Source: Nocardia sp. NBC_00416
GTDB taxonomy: Bacteria > Actinomycetota > Actinomycetes > Mycobacteriales > Mycobacteriaceae
Length of the DNA: 64,000 nucleotides
Assembly (NCBI RefSeq): GCF_036032445.1
Contig: NZ_CP107932.1
Coordinates: 4,838,501 to 4,902,500 of the forward strand
Direction: 5' to 3'
Shown: positions 8,793 through 17,388 of the stretch, piece after piece
Position numbering within the stretch: position 1 is the stretch's first letter
How the letters are laid out: each line of letters begins with the position of its first letter
Notes under the pieces: generated by a model
Seen by the model: only the letters and a program-made list of their open reading frames with translations
What the model was told of the DNA's origin: nothing
Databases searched by the model: none
Position numbers and translations under genes: made by a program

Positions 8793-9352
8793 GCACCCGT
8801 TCGGCACTGGTGAATCGCGACAATATCCTCCGCGTCGGCGTCCTGATCTGGTTGGCGGTGGTGTGGGTGGCCCTGTGGGGCCGGATCAGCATCGCCAACG
8901 TGCTGGCCGGGCTCGCGGTCGGCGCCGCGATCATGGTGACCCTCCCGCTGCCCCGGATACCGGTGAGCGGACAACTCCGGTTGCTGCCCCTGGTGAAACT
9001 CGTCGGGGTCAGCATCTACTACGCGCTCGAATCCAGCCTTCAGGTCGCCTGGTTCGCCCTGCGCCCCGGACCACCGCCGGTGTCGGGGGTGCTGCGGGTG
9101 CGTTTCGCGTTCCGATCCGATCTCGTGCTGGTCCTGTGCACCAATCTGCTGAACCTGATCCCGGGCACCATGGTGCTGGAAATCGATCGGCAACAGTGCG
9201 TGGTCTATGTGCACGTCATCGATATCAGCAGCGAGAAGGCGGTGGCGAAGTTCTACAAGACCATCCGGGTCGTGGAAGGGCTGCTGATCGCCACGTTCGA
9301 ACGGCGCGCCACCCCGCTTCCACCGTCCCCCGGCCAGGAGGTGTCCCAGTGA
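8789..9352 (+). CDS. mnhE: Mrp antiporter subunit E
   Basis: 187 residues. The first 60 hold two hydrophobic helices (VGVLIWLAVVWVALWG, VLAGLAVGAAIMVTLPLP). A third hydrophobic segment contains the conserved YYALESSLQVAW motif. The soluble C-terminal half has the family pattern LCTNLLNLIPGTMVLEID and VHVIDI. The ATG overlaps the mnhD stop (ATGA), and the final codons overlap the mnhF GTG. It is an assembly and structural subunit of the antiporter. Confidence 0.93.
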   Translation: MSTRSALVNRDNILRVGVLIWLAVVWVALWGRISIANVLAGLAVGAAIMVTLPLPRIPVSGQLRLLPLVKLVGVSIYYALESSLQVAWFALRPGPPPVSGVLRVRFAFRSDLVLVLCTNLLNLIPGTMVLEIDRQQCVVYVHVIDISSEKAVAKFYKTIRVVEGLLIATFERRATPLPPSPGQEVSQ

Positions 9353-9609
9353 TCGTCGTGGCCGTGGTGGCCGCGGCCCTGCTCAGCGCGGCCGCGGTGA
9401 TCACCGCGTATCGGATACTCGCCGGTCCGGACACCCTGGACCGGGTGGTCGGGATCGACTCGATCATCGCGATGGCGATCTGCGGGCTCGCGGTGTGGGC
9501 GGCCTACAGTCGCGATACGAGCGTGGTGCCCGCCATCGTCGCACTGTCGCTGGTCGGTTTCCTCGGATCGGCCGCCGTCACTCGCTTCCGGGTGCGGGAT
9601 CGCCGATGA
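9349..9609 (+). CDS. mnhF: Mrp antiporter subunit F
   Basis: 86 residues with three membrane helices and the MnhF signature YRILAGPDTLDRVVGIDSI after helix 1. It starts at GTG 9349, which overlaps the mnhE TGA (GTGA). AGGAGGTGTCCCA within the end of mnhE supplies the ribosome-binding site. Confidence 0.93.
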   Translation: MIVVAVVAAALLSAAAVITAYRILAGPDTLDRVVGIDSIIAMAICGLAVWAAYSRDTSVVPAIVALSLVGFLGSAAVTRFRVRDRR

Positions 9610-9947
9610 GCACCGTACTGAACTGGGTTTCCGGCACCCTTATCATCCTCGGTGCGTTGTTCGCACTCACCGCGGCGATCGGGATCGTCCGTTTCCCCGA
9701 CATCCTGCTGCGGATGCACTCCGCCACAAAACCCCAGGTCATCGGGCTCAACCTGGTTCTGGCGGGCACGTGCATCCGGGTCTACGACGACCCGAACGTG
9801 TGGATGCTGGTGCTGGTGGGTCTGTTCACGCTGCTCACCGCCCCCGTGATCGCCCACCTCATCGGCCGGACCGCCTACCGGGAGCAGCTGCACCGCAAGG
9901 ATCTGCTCGTGGTCAACGAATTCGAGGACGAGCCGGAACAGCGATAG
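9606..9947 (+). CDS. mnhG: Mrp antiporter subunit G
   Basis: 113 residues. The PhaG/MnhG signature is present: AAIGIVRFPDILLRMHSATKPQ, followed by a hydrophobic pair of helices. An acidic cytoplasmic tail (VVNEFEDEPEQR) follows. It is the last gene of the operon and overlaps the mnhF stop by 4 bases. Its final 35 bases overlap, tail to tail, the coding end of the opposite-strand PAP2 gene, and no terminator hairpin is visible between them. Confidence 0.93.
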   Translation: MSTVLNWVSGTLIILGALFALTAAIGIVRFPDILLRMHSATKPQVIGLNLVLAGTCIRVYDDPNVWMLVLVGLFTLLTAPVIAHLIGRTAYREQLHRKDLLVVNEFEDEPEQR

Positions 9948-11376
9948 TCGCGGCCTCGGGGCGGGGCGTCCCGGCCTCTGCCGCGGCCATCTCGAGCGGG
10001 ACCGCGGCCCCGGCCACCGTATCCGCGGATCCGGCCGGGATCGTCGCGGCCGGATCCGGGCGGGCGCCGCGGTGACGGGCGAACCAGGTGGCATGGAACC
10101 CGGCCGCGACCACGGCGAGCAGCGCCGCCACGATCGAACCCGCCACCACCGGATAGTCGGCCATCTGCACCGCGAGGTACCGGTACCCCAGCAACAACGC
10201 GACGAGCACCGTCGCCCCGCCGCCGACCAGACGCACCCGGAACCAGCCCCAGCCGCGTTCCGGCTCCCGCAGCGCGGATTCCACCGTCAGGCACAGCACC
10301 GCCCCGGCGACCAGGTCCACGCCGTAGTGGTAGCCGAAACCGAGGGTCGCGGTCAGGGTGCACAGCAGCCAGAACATCCCGCCCCAGCGCAACCAGGTCG
10401 GGGCGAGGGAACCGTCGGCGTTGCGCCGGGTGTGCAGGAACAGCGCCAGCGCCCACGCGGTGTGCATGGACGGCATACAGTTGCGCGGCGCGATCGCGCT
10501 GAAGTCCATCGGTACCGGACCGCGATCCAGTGGCGGCACCATTCCGGGCCAGAAATTGCCCACCTGGAACCCGCCTCCGTCCGTCCCGTAGGCGAACATC
10601 GGCCCGACCACGGGGAACAGCACGTACACCAGCGGGCCTACCAGGCCGAGCACCAAGAAGGTGCGTACCAGGTAGTGGTTCGGCCACCGACCGCTCGCCA
10701 CCACCGACCGCAACTGCCAGACCGCCACCACGATGGCCGCCGCGGGCAGTTCGATGTACACCCAGTGCAGCACCGCGTCGGGTACCGGTCCCAGGGTTTC
10801 GAGTACGCGGCCCATCACCCAGGCGGGGTCGCCCAGCGCATGATCGGCCAGCATCACGTACTGGTCCAGCACCTGCGGTCGCAGCTCCACGGTGATGTGC
10901 AGCCAGACATCGCCGACCTTCGTGGCCAGGATCAGCAAAGCGCCCAGCGCCGCGGCGTGCAACGCGTCCCGCCGCTCGGTGCCCGTCCAGCGCAACCAGG
11001 CCACCAGCGCCAACGCCGTGAGCACCAGCACCGGCCCGTTGCCGACGGTGAACGGCTCCCCCAGTAACAGCCGCGCCCCCGCGTAGCCGAGATCGATCAC
11101 CACGGCCGCGCCCACGACGAGCACCCGGCGCCGGTTCGATATCCCGACCAGCGCGAGTACCAGACCCGCCCAGGGCACGGTCATGGACTTGGGGGTACCG
11201 AAGTAGTCCCGCGCCAGACTCGTCAGCGGCCCTTCGAAACCCCGCCACATCGCCACGCCCTGCAGTACCAGCAACAGCGCCGGAACCGCGGCGACGGCGA
11301 CGACCCGAACCCCCCGACGCGGCACGGATCCGAGCGCCGCTGCTCCAGCTCCCATATTCGGGTTTTCGACTAGCAC
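9913..11376 (-). CDS. PAP2-superfamily membrane phosphatase/phosphotransferase
   Basis: About 487 residues with many membrane helices. The C-terminal half carries the PAP2_3-type active-site pattern: APRNCMPSMHTAWALAL (conserved Ser-x-His) and, about 45 residues later, GYHYGVDLVAG (His that is phosphorylated, Asp that activates it). The same pattern occurs in inositolphosphotransferase-like and IPC-synthase-like enzymes. It therefore probably moves phosphate or phospho-alcohol groups on lipids at the membrane. GTG 11376 is preferred. An ATG at 11355 and a GTG at 11412 are in frame alternatives, none with a strong ribosome-binding site. It is convergent with mnhG and upstream of no other gene on its strand. 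Confidence 0.8.
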   Translation of the reverse strand: MLVENPNMGAGAAALGSVPRRGVRVVAVAAVPALLLVLQGVAMWRGFEGPLTSLARDYFGTPKSMTVPWAGLVLALVGISNRRRVLVVGAAVVIDLGYAGARLLLGEPFTVGNGPVLVLTALALVAWLRWTGTERRDALHAAALGALLILATKVGDVWLHITVELRPQVLDQYVMLADHALGDPAWVMGRVLETLGPVPDAVLHWVYIELPAAAIVVAVWQLRSVVASGRWPNHYLVRTFLVLGLVGPLVYVLFPVVGPMFAYGTDGGGFQVGNFWPGMVPPLDRGPVPMDFSAIAPRNCMPSMHTAWALALFLHTRRNADGSLAPTWLRWGGMFWLLCTLTATLGFGYHYGVDLVAGAVLCLTVESALREPERGWGWFRVRLVGGGATVLVALLLGYRYLAVQMADYPVVAGSIVAALLAVVAAGFHATWFARHRGARPDPAATIPAGSADTVAGAAVPLEMAAAEAGTPRPEAATIAVPARPRIR

Positions 11377-11443
11377 CCGCCTATCGTAAACGGCACGTGA
11401 ACGGCAGGTCACCGGGCTGCTGAACAGCAGCGGACCAGCCGGT

Positions 11444-12589
11444 TCAGGAGTTCAGTTCGCGAACCAGCGCGTCCACCACCGCGATCAAATCCCCCTGGGC
11501 CGCCGCGGCCACCTGCCGCTGCCGCTGATAGCTGGCTCCGCGGCGCGGGATCTCGGCCACCGCGGCGAGTTCATCCGCACAGCCCAGCCGCCGCGCGGTC
11601 GGCTCCAACCGGTTCAGCAGATCGTCCAGGTCATCGGTGACCAAACGTTCCCGATTGTCATCGCCCACGATCACGATGGCGTCCAACCCGTAGCGCGCGG
11701 CCCGCCACTTGTTCTCCTGAACATGCCAAGGCGGCAGGGTCGGCAACGATTCACCACGCTCCACCCGCTCGTCCAGATGCACGATCAGGCAGTGGATGAA
11801 CGCCGCCAGCGCGGCCAGCTCGGCCCGGGTGGAGATCCCGTCACAGATGCGCACTTCGATGGTTCCCCATTTCGGGGCGGGCCGGATATCCCAGTGCATA
11901 CCGCCGAGTTGTTCGAACACACCGGTTTTCATCTCGTCGTGCGCGTAACGCTCGAACTGACCCCAGTTCTCGAACTGGAACGGCAGCCCCGCGGTCGGCA
12001 ACTGCTGGAACATCAGCGCACGATTGCTCGCGTATCCGGTGTCCGATCCCGACCACATGGGCGAGGACGCCGACAACGCCAGCAGATGCGGGTAGGAGAG
12101 CAGCAGCGCGTTCAGGATCGGAAAGACCTTCTCCCGGTGGGAAACTCCGACGTGTACGTGCACCCCCCAGATCAACATCTGCCGACCCCACCACTGGGTG
12201 CGTTCGATCAGTTCGTCGTAGTGCTCGGACCGGGTGAGCTGCTGCGTGGACCACTGGGCGAACGGATGCGTGCCCGCGCAGAACAGGTCCACGCCGAGTT
12301 CGTCGGCGGCCCGGCGCACGGTGTCCATCGTGCCGGACAGATCCTGCACAGCGGCGCCGACCGTCTCGTGCACCCCGGTGACCAACTCCACGGTGTTACG
12401 GAGCAGTTCCTTGGACACCTGCGGTGTGCCGTCGTGCGCGCGCAGTTCACCGACCGCGTCGAATACCGCGGCCGCGGTATTCGACAGATCGCGACTCGTC
12501 TTGTCGACGAGCGCGATCTCCCATTCGATTCCGACGGTCGGCCGAGGCGACCCACGGAACGGCACCGGCTCGATCCGTGCCCCACCCAT
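11444..12589 (-). CDS. YbdK-type carboxylate-amine ligase (glutamate-cysteine ligase family 2)
   Basis: 381 residues. The start is ATG 12589 with GGAGG eight bases upstream. GIEWEIALVD at about 19 is the glutamate-binding strand of GCS2 enzymes. GVHVHVGVSH, WDIRPAPKWGTIEVRICDG (metal and ATP ligands) and ARYGLDAIVIV follow in the family order. Members join glutamate to an amine with ATP. Because mycolata use mycothiol rather than glutathione, the physiological product is uncertain. The M. tuberculosis counterpart is Rv0433, also next to sodC. Confidence 0.88.
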   Translation of the reverse strand: MGGARIEPVPFRGSPRPTVGIEWEIALVDKTSRDLSNTAAAVFDAVGELRAHDGTPQVSKELLRNTVELVTGVHETVGAAVQDLSGTMDTVRRAADELGVDLFCAGTHPFAQWSTQQLTRSEHYDELIERTQWWGRQMLIWGVHVHVGVSHREKVFPILNALLLSYPHLLALSASSPMWSGSDTGYASNRALMFQQLPTAGLPFQFENWGQFERYAHDEMKTGVFEQLGGMHWDIRPAPKWGTIEVRICDGISTRAELAALAAFIHCLIVHLDERVERGESLPTLPPWHVQENKWRAARYGLDAIVIVGDDNRERLVTDDLDDLLNRLEPTARRLGCADELAAVAEIPRRGASYQRQRQVAAAAQGDLIAVVDALVRELNS

Positions 12590-12614
12590 ATCGGCCCCTC
12601 CGTCGTGCGTCTGT

Positions 12615-13307
12615 CTACTCGATGACACCGCAGGCGACGCGACCGCCCGCGTCACCGGTGCTCATCGTCTGCTGGTCCGGGCCGGTACCACCCTCCCGGG
12701 TGTAGCGGTCCGGGATATTGGCGAAGTTATCGGTGCCGGCGTGCACGATCAGCGCCTTGCCCTGGATATCGCTCATCGTGACCGTATCGGTGGTGGTCAC
12801 CAGATAGCCGTGGCCGTCCTTACGGACCTGCAACGAGGTCAGGTCACCGCTGGCGGGATGGCCGGTGGCCCCGCCGACCTGCAGATGACCGCCCGCGGAC
12901 AGGAAATCACCGGGTGCGCCACCGGCGGGCGGCGCCGAGTTCGGCTCGCACTTGCCTTCCTGGTGGATATGCAGTCCGTGGAAGCCGGGAGTCAGGCCGG
13001 AGGCATCGATCGTGATCTTCAGATGATTACCCTCGGCGGCGAAATTCGCCGTCCCGATCTTCGCGCCGCTCGGCGACTTCAGCTCGACCTCGGTACCGGT
13101 ACCGGCCGGAGTGTCCTGCTCCTCGCCGTGCCCGCCGTGTTCGCCTTCACCGGCAGGCGCCTGGGACGAGGTCCACACCGGCGGAGTCGTTCCCGTCACG
13201 TCGCTGGATTCCTGGCTGTTCGTGCAGGCAACGAGGCCGAAAGCCGCGACAGCCAGCACCGGCGTCACGCTCCGCCAAGACGAGCGACGAGAAGTGGACG
13301 GTGCCAT
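12615..13307 (-). CDS. sodC: Cu/Zn superoxide dismutase lipoprotein
   Basis: 230 residues with AAGGAG upstream of the ATG. The N-terminus is a lipoprotein signal with lipobox LVAC (Cys about 28), followed by a linker of about 60 residues rich in Ser, Gly, Glu and His. The dismutase domain shows copper ligands in GLHIH, the bridging His in SAGGH, IVHAGTDNFANIP with the last copper His, and the disulfide cysteines in GKCEP and RVACGV. The catalytic Arg is in GGRVAC. Zinc ligands are hard to assign: a His in GATGH and the Asp of ASGDL are present. M. tuberculosis SodC is known to lack zinc. It detoxifies extracellular superoxide. Confidence 0.95.
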   Translation of the reverse strand: MAPSTSRRSSWRSVTPVLAVAAFGLVACTNSQESSDVTGTTPPVWTSSQAPAGEGEHGGHGEEQDTPAGTGTEVELKSPSGAKIGTANFAAEGNHLKITIDASGLTPGFHGLHIHQEGKCEPNSAPPAGGAPGDFLSAGGHLQVGGATGHPASGDLTSLQVRKDGHGYLVTTTDTVTMSDIQGKALIVHAGTDNFANIPDRYTREGGTGPDQQTMSTGDAGGRVACGVIE

Positions 13308-13432
13308 CAGGGAACTCCTTTACGAGTACCGAGTTTACGGATAGAGCGTTTCGACAACGATCTTTCGACGCTCAAGATGATGCCACGACGCCCATATCCG
13401 CCCGGGACGCCCCCGACCTCCGGCGGGCGGGA

Positions 13433-13987
13433 TCACCGACCGGTCACCACCACGATGACGCCGGCACCGTCACCCAGACCCGGGACCATCGGCGCGGTGA
13501 CCGCACCGATATCCGCCGCCACCGCGGCGGCGACGGCCTCGTCACCCGGCGCCGGACCGTAGTACACGGTGGTGGCCGCGAGTGTGGTGGCGGCATAGTT
13601 ACCGGTCGTGGTGTTGGTCCACCCGTGCGCCGTGAGCTCGCTCGCGGTCGTGCCCGCCAAACCGGCGACCATGCTGTTGTTCAGCACCTTGATCGGTGCG
13701 GATCGATTCACCTCACCGGCCGCCGCCGAAGTCGAGGGTTCAGCGGCGGTGGTCGTGGAATCCGCGGCCGCGGTGGTGGGCGCGACCGCGGCGGGGGTGG
13801 TCGCGCGCGGCGCGGCCAGTGCGGTCGTCGTCGATGTCCCCGCGCCCTCGGAGTTATCGGAGCCGTCGGAATCCGCGCTCGACAGCGACATCGCGCCCAG
13901 ACCGGCGAAAACGATCGACAGGGCGATCAGAACCATCGCCGTCGCACGCAGCGGCGGTCCACCGGAGCCAGGGTTCGAATTGCTCAC
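13433..13987 (-). CDS. LytR_C-domain membrane-anchored protein (Rv0431-type)
   Basis: 184 residues that start with GTG. After a 14-residue cytoplasmic stretch there is one membrane helix (TAMVLIALSIVFAGLGAM). A Thr/Ala-rich linker of about 60 residues is followed by a C-terminal LytR_C domain (IKVLNNSMVAGLAGTTASELTAHGW, then VYYGPAPGDEAVAAAVAADIG). The domain is usually extracytoplasmic and found next to cell-wall glycopolymer ligases. No ligase domain is present here. The order sodC - LytR_C - DUF3263 - def matches Rv0432-Rv0429c. Confidence 0.85.
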   Translation of the reverse strand: MSNSNPGSGGPPLRATAMVLIALSIVFAGLGAMSLSSADSDGSDNSEGAGTSTTTALAAPRATTPAAVAPTTAAADSTTTAAEPSTSAAAGEVNRSAPIKVLNNSMVAGLAGTTASELTAHGWTNTTTGNYAATTLAATTVYYGPAPGDEAVAAAVAADIGAVTAPMVPGLGDGAGVIVVVTGR

Positions 13988-14064
13988 CCGCCCGAGCCTA
14001 GCGCCTGATCTGTCGCGCTGTGCTTATTGGCGGCGCCTTCGGCGCCGCGGGTCTGTGTTTATTT

Positions 14065-14178
14065 GCCCCGCCTTCGGCGGGGCGGGTCGGGGCCCTTGTC
14101 AACCCCGGTTCTTCACTCCGCCGCTCAGTCGCTGCGCTCCTTCGCTCTGTCGCTCCAGAACCGGGGCGGGCCCCGACC
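14065..14178 (+). repeat. nested palindromic intergenic element, copy A
   Basis: The layout is: terminal hairpin GCCCCGCCTTCGGCGGGGC (14065-14083), outer arm GGTCGGGGCCC (14085-14095), spacer TTGTCAA, inner arm CCCCGGTTCT (14103-14112), a loop rich in CGCTGCGCTCCTTCGCT, inner arm AGAACCGGGG (14157-14166), and outer arm GGGCCCCGACC (14168-14178). A second, isolated hairpin of the same shape (GCGGCGCCTTCGGCGCCGC, 14030-14048) precedes it, and both are flanked on the left by TGTG(C/T)TTATT. The hairpin end faces the GTG of the LytR_C gene, 78 bases away. Confidence 0.9.
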
Positions 14179-14410
14179 TCGGAGGTGGACCCTCCGGACG
14201 AGGCGAGAGGTGCTGGCGGACGTGCTTCTTGGCCGGCGTGGGTAGGTTCACGACCCTGCCAGTGGTCGATGGTCGCCGATCTATGGACGGCGGTGCGCAC
14301 GCGATCAGTCGCTGCGCTCCTTCGCTCCGTCGGTCCAGAACCGGGGCGGGCCCGACCACGGAATGGTGACCATCCGGAGAGGCGTGAGGGGGCCGGGGTC
14401 GGGCCGTGAA
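14179..14410. repeat. degraded remains of the palindromic element
   Basis: This stretch holds no gene. At 14302-14357 it repeats the right half of the element (CAGTCGCTGCGCTCCTTCGCT to AGAACCGGGG and a shortened outer arm GGGCCCGACC) without its left half. The bases around 14180-14300 and 14358-14410 are GC-rich and show only short matches to the outer arm (GGGGTCGGGCC near 14396). The remaining 220 bases to the end of the DUF3263 gene show nothing recognisable. Confidence 0.6.
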
Positions 14411-14632
14411 CACCTGTGGAGGATCGCGGGATGCCGGTGCTCGAAACCCGCCTGCTCCCGGACATCGGCCACGCGCGGTCCCGGCCGGGCGGGCCCGACG
14501 GAAGGCGACCAGCCGAAGAAATACGCGGGATTCACAGGCGCGCGCCCGGCGAGCCGGTCGACCGTGCCAGCGACCCTCATAGTTTCGGACCCGGGCGCGA
14601 GTCGCGACCAGGTCCGATGTTCGGGCCGGGAA

Positions 14633-14980
14633 CTACACCTGGAAGCCGAGCCGGCGGGCGGCGCGTGACTTCTGTCGGCTCGCCCGTAACCGGCGCAGCC
14701 GTTTGACCAGCATCGGATCGGCGACCAGCGCTTCGGGCCGGTCGATGAGGGTATTGAGCACCTGGTAATAGCGGGTCGGCGACAGCGCGAACAATTCGCG
14801 GATGGCCTCCTCCTTGGCGCCCGCGTACTTCCACCACTGCCGCTCGAAGGCCAGGATCTCGTGTTCGCGACGACTCAGGCCGCTGTCGGGATCATGGGCC
14901 GGTTCGGGGCTCGTATTCGCTGTATTGGCCGGAGGACTGCCCTGAATTGCGGAAAGATCCCGCGCTGCTGCGCCGTCCAT
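14633..14980 (-). CDS. DUF3263 protein (Rv0430-type), putative DNA-binding
   Basis: 115 residues from ATG 14980, which has GAGGAG upstream. An in-frame ATG at 15040 is less likely. The N-terminal 40 residues are low-complexity. The rest is the DUF3263 domain: LSRREHEILAFERQWWKYAGAKEEAIRELF with YYQVLNTLIDRPEAL. It resembles a sigma-region-4-like helix-turn-helix and is followed by a basic tail (RLRRLRASRQKSRAARRLG). It may bind DNA; no target is known to me. It diverges from def with a 247-base gap. Confidence 0.85.
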   Translation of the reverse strand: MDGAAARDLSAIQGSPPANTANTSPEPAHDPDSGLSRREHEILAFERQWWKYAGAKEEAIRELFALSPTRYYQVLNTLIDRPEALVADPMLVKRLRRLRASRQKSRAARRLGFQV

Positions 14981-15227
14981 CTTGCTCCTCGCCGAGTTAC
15001 CACCGGACGCGATCGCCTTGTCGGGGCACGATCGGGTCACCGTGTTACTGCCCTGCGATATTCAACCACGCCGTCCGGGTAACCGTCGCCGTGTCCGCCC
15101 GGCGTGTCCTGGACGGCAGTACCAGAAATTCGCCGACGCCTCGCCCCACCTGCCCCGACCCGCTGTGCACGCCGCACATACCAGGCCCTTTTCACACCCG
15201 TAGGCGGCCCCCAATAAGCTCTTGTCC

Positions 15228-15818
15228 ATGTCAATCCTGCCCATTGTGATCGTCGGCGACCCGGTGCTGCACGGTCCCACCGCGCCGGTGACCGAATCGC
15301 CGGCGGAACTGGCCGGGCTGATCACGGATATGTACGAGACCTTGGACGCCGCCAACGGCGTCGGCCTGGCCGCGAACCAGGTCGGAGTGTCCAAACGCCT
15401 CTTCGTCTACGACTGCCCGGAGCACGTGGACAAGGACCAGATCGTGCGGCGGCGCGGCGCGGTGATCAACCCGGTGCTGGAGACCTCGGAGATCCCGGAG
15501 ACCATGCCCGATCCCGATGACGACGAGGAAGGGTGTCTCTCCGTACCGGGCGAGCAATTCCCTACCGGCCGAGCCGATTGGGCCCGGGTCACCGGAACCG
15601 ACGAGCACGGCGAACCGGTCACGATCGAGGGCACCGGTTTCTTCGCCCGCATGCTGCAGCACGAAGTCGGTCATCTCGACGGGCATCTCTACATCGATGT
15701 GCTGACCGGCCGTTATGCGCGGGCCGCGAAGAAGGCGGTGAAACGCAACGGCTGGGGCGCCCCCGGCCAGAGCTGGCTACCCGGTATCGATCCGGACCCC
15801 TTCGGACATGACGACTGA
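15228..15818 (+). CDS. def: peptide deformylase
   Basis: 196 residues. Removes the formyl group from the initiator methionine of new proteins using a metal ion. All three motifs are present: GVGLAANQVG (motif 1, about 45), EGCLSVPG (motif 2 with the metal Cys) and QHEVGHLDG (motif 3, HExxH). The usual Asp of HExDH is Gly here. ATG 15228 is preferred; a TTG two codons upstream is in frame. The last 11 bases overlap the GNAT start, so the two are translationally linked, as are Rv0429c/Rv0428c. Confidence 0.95.
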   Translation: MSILPIVIVGDPVLHGPTAPVTESPAELAGLITDMYETLDAANGVGLAANQVGVSKRLFVYDCPEHVDKDQIVRRRGAVINPVLETSEIPETMPDPDDDEEGCLSVPGEQFPTGRADWARVTGTDEHGEPVTIEGTGFFARMLQHEVGHLDGHLYIDVLTGRYARAAKKAVKRNGWGAPGQSWLPGIDPDPFGHDD

Positions 15819-16836
15819 ACCGCACGAGCCCGCGGACGATCCCGCACTCGCCGATATCTCGGTGGGCGAACGGGTGGTGGTGCGGTACCGCCTGCCCGAG
15901 GGCAGCACCCCGCCGCTGACCGATGTGATCGGCGAGGTGGTGTCGACGAATCCGCTCACCGTTCTGGCCGCCGACGGCCATCCGGTACTCATCCCGGCGG
16001 CCAGCGTGGTGGCGCTGAAATCGCTGTCGCCCCGGACGATTCGCACCTCGGAGATCCGCGCACTGGAGACCGCGGCGGCCTTCGGCTGGCCCGGTTCGGA
16101 GTACGCCTGGATCGACGGCTGGCTGCTGCGCGCCGGCCACGGCTATACCCGGCGCGCCAATTCAGCTGTACCCATAGGTGATTCGAACGGGCCCGCGCGG
16201 GTGACAGCGGAAACCCTGCACCGGATCGGAGCCTGGTACGCGGCGCTGGGCCTGCCGCTGCAGCTCACCCTGCCGGACCGGCTGGCCACGGTGCCGCCGG
16301 GCTGGAACAGCTGGGGAGAAACCCGGGTGCTCGGGATCGACCTGGAGAATTCCGTACTCCCGCAGGGCCCGTCCATGGTGCGTATCGCCCCCGAACCCGA
16401 TATCTCGTGGCTGGAGATCCATCGCTATCGCGGCGACGAACCGAGCGGTCACACCGCCACGGTCCCGCTGCCCGAGGTGCTCTCCGCCGTGCACGACGGA
16501 CAATTGGGTTTCGCCTCACTCGGCCTGCCCAGTCCCATCGCCATCGCCCGCGGCGCACTCACCACCGCCTCGGACGGACGTCGCTGGGTCGGCCTCACCT
16601 GTGTCGCGGTCGTCGCCGCCCACCGCCGGCACGGCCTGGGCGCGCTGGTCTGCGGCGAGCTGCTGCGCTGGGGCCGAGACCGTGGCGCAACACACGCATA
16701 TGTCCAGGTCGAGGCCGGTAATGTGGAGGCGATGAAGTTGTTCAGCGAGCTCGGCTTCCTCGACCACCACAGTTACCGCTATGCCGTCCCCGGCGGTTCC
16801 GCGCCCACCGCACGTACCGATGGCCGTCCGGAATAG
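15808..16836 (+). CDS. GNAT-family N-acetyltransferase (Rv0428c-type)
   Basis: 342 residues. The N-terminal 75 residues form a beta-rich domain (VVVRYRLPEG, VIGEVVSTNPLTVLAADGHPVLIPAASVVALK) resembling the SH3-like domain of its mycobacterial homologue. The C-terminal third has the acetyl-CoA-binding motif A (CVAVVAAHRRHGLGALVCGELLRWG) and motif B (NVEAMKLFSELGFLDHHSYRY). It transfers an acetyl group to an unidentified amine. It overlaps the 3' end of def. Confidence 0.85.
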   Translation: MTTEPHEPADDPALADISVGERVVVRYRLPEGSTPPLTDVIGEVVSTNPLTVLAADGHPVLIPAASVVALKSLSPRTIRTSEIRALETAAAFGWPGSEYAWIDGWLLRAGHGYTRRANSAVPIGDSNGPARVTAETLHRIGAWYAALGLPLQLTLPDRLATVPPGWNSWGETRVLGIDLENSVLPQGPSMVRIAPEPDISWLEIHRYRGDEPSGHTATVPLPEVLSAVHDGQLGFASLGLPSPIAIARGALTTASDGRRWVGLTCVAVVAAHRRHGLGALVCGELLRWGRDRGATHAYVQVEAGNVEAMKLFSELGFLDHHSYRYAVPGGSAPTARTDGRPE

Positions 16837-17042
16837 CCCCACGACCGCACCGACGTCACTTCATCCGGATGACCGGCCCGTAGTGGGCCGGTCCCGGTTC
16901 CGGAGCGAGGGAGACCCCGCATCATTTCCCGGATGATCAGCTCCGTGGTCGGGGTCGACAGAGCCCCGGCCCGCGGTGCTGGAGACGACGCAATCCAACA
17001 CAACCGGGCCACCAGGCCCCGACCCGCGACACAATCCAACCC

Positions 17043-17250
17043 GGTCGGGGCCCGCCCCAGTTCCGGAGCATCAGAGCGAAGGAACTCAGCCACAGCCCGA
17101 CAGGATCGACACCCCCACTACCATCTCTCCGAATGATCACCCCCCTGGTCGGGGCCCGCCCCGGTTCTTGCGCATCAGAGCGAAGGAACTCAGCCATAGC
17201 CCGACAGGATCGACACCCCCACTACCATCTCTCCGAATGATCACCCCCCT
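17043..17250. repeat. two tandem 104-bp units abutting element copy B
   Basis: Units 17043-17146 and 17147-17250 are near-identical (a few substitutions, e.g. CCAGTTCCGG against CCGGTTCTTG). Each starts with the outer-arm and inner-arm sequence GGTCGGGGCCCGCCCC of the palindromic element. Each then continues with non-element sequence including AGAGCGAAGGAACTCAGCCA and CACTACCATCTCTCC. Copy B begins exactly one period later at 17251. The stretch 16837-17042 upstream is non-coding and holds weaker matches (GGTCGGGGTCGACAG near 16948, CCAGGCCCCGACC near 17012). Confidence 0.8.
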
Positions 17251-17365
17251 GGTCGGGGCCCGCCCCGGTTCTGGAGCGACGGAGCGAAGGAGCGCAGCGA
17301 CTGAGCGGAGGAGTGAAGAACCGGGGTTGACGAGGGCCCCGACCCCGCCCCGCCGAAGGCGGGGC
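17251..17365 (-). repeat. nested palindromic intergenic element, copy B
   Basis: A complete copy in inverted orientation: outer arm GGTCGGGGCCC, inner arm CCCCGGTTCT (as CCGGTTCTGGAGCG), loop AGCGAAGGAGCGCAGCGACT, inner arm AGAACCGGGG, spacer TTGACGA, outer arm GGGCCCCGACC, and hairpin 17347-17365. The hairpin is followed by AATAAACACAGTTAGGAAGTTCG and then the xthA TTG. The xthA ribosome-binding site therefore lies within 20 bases of the element. Confidence 0.9.
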
Positions 17366-17388
17366 AATAAACACAGTTAGGAAGTTCG

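Noticed and set aside
14065..14178. Small ORFs within the palindromic elements (peptides with SLQNRGGPRP-like endings)
   Set aside because: The same element reads open in several frames on both strands. The conserved feature is base pairing, not a protein frame.
17043..17365. Direct repeats as a CRISPR array
   Set aside because: The period is 104 bases with repeated 'spacers' identical to each other, only two units, and no cas genes.
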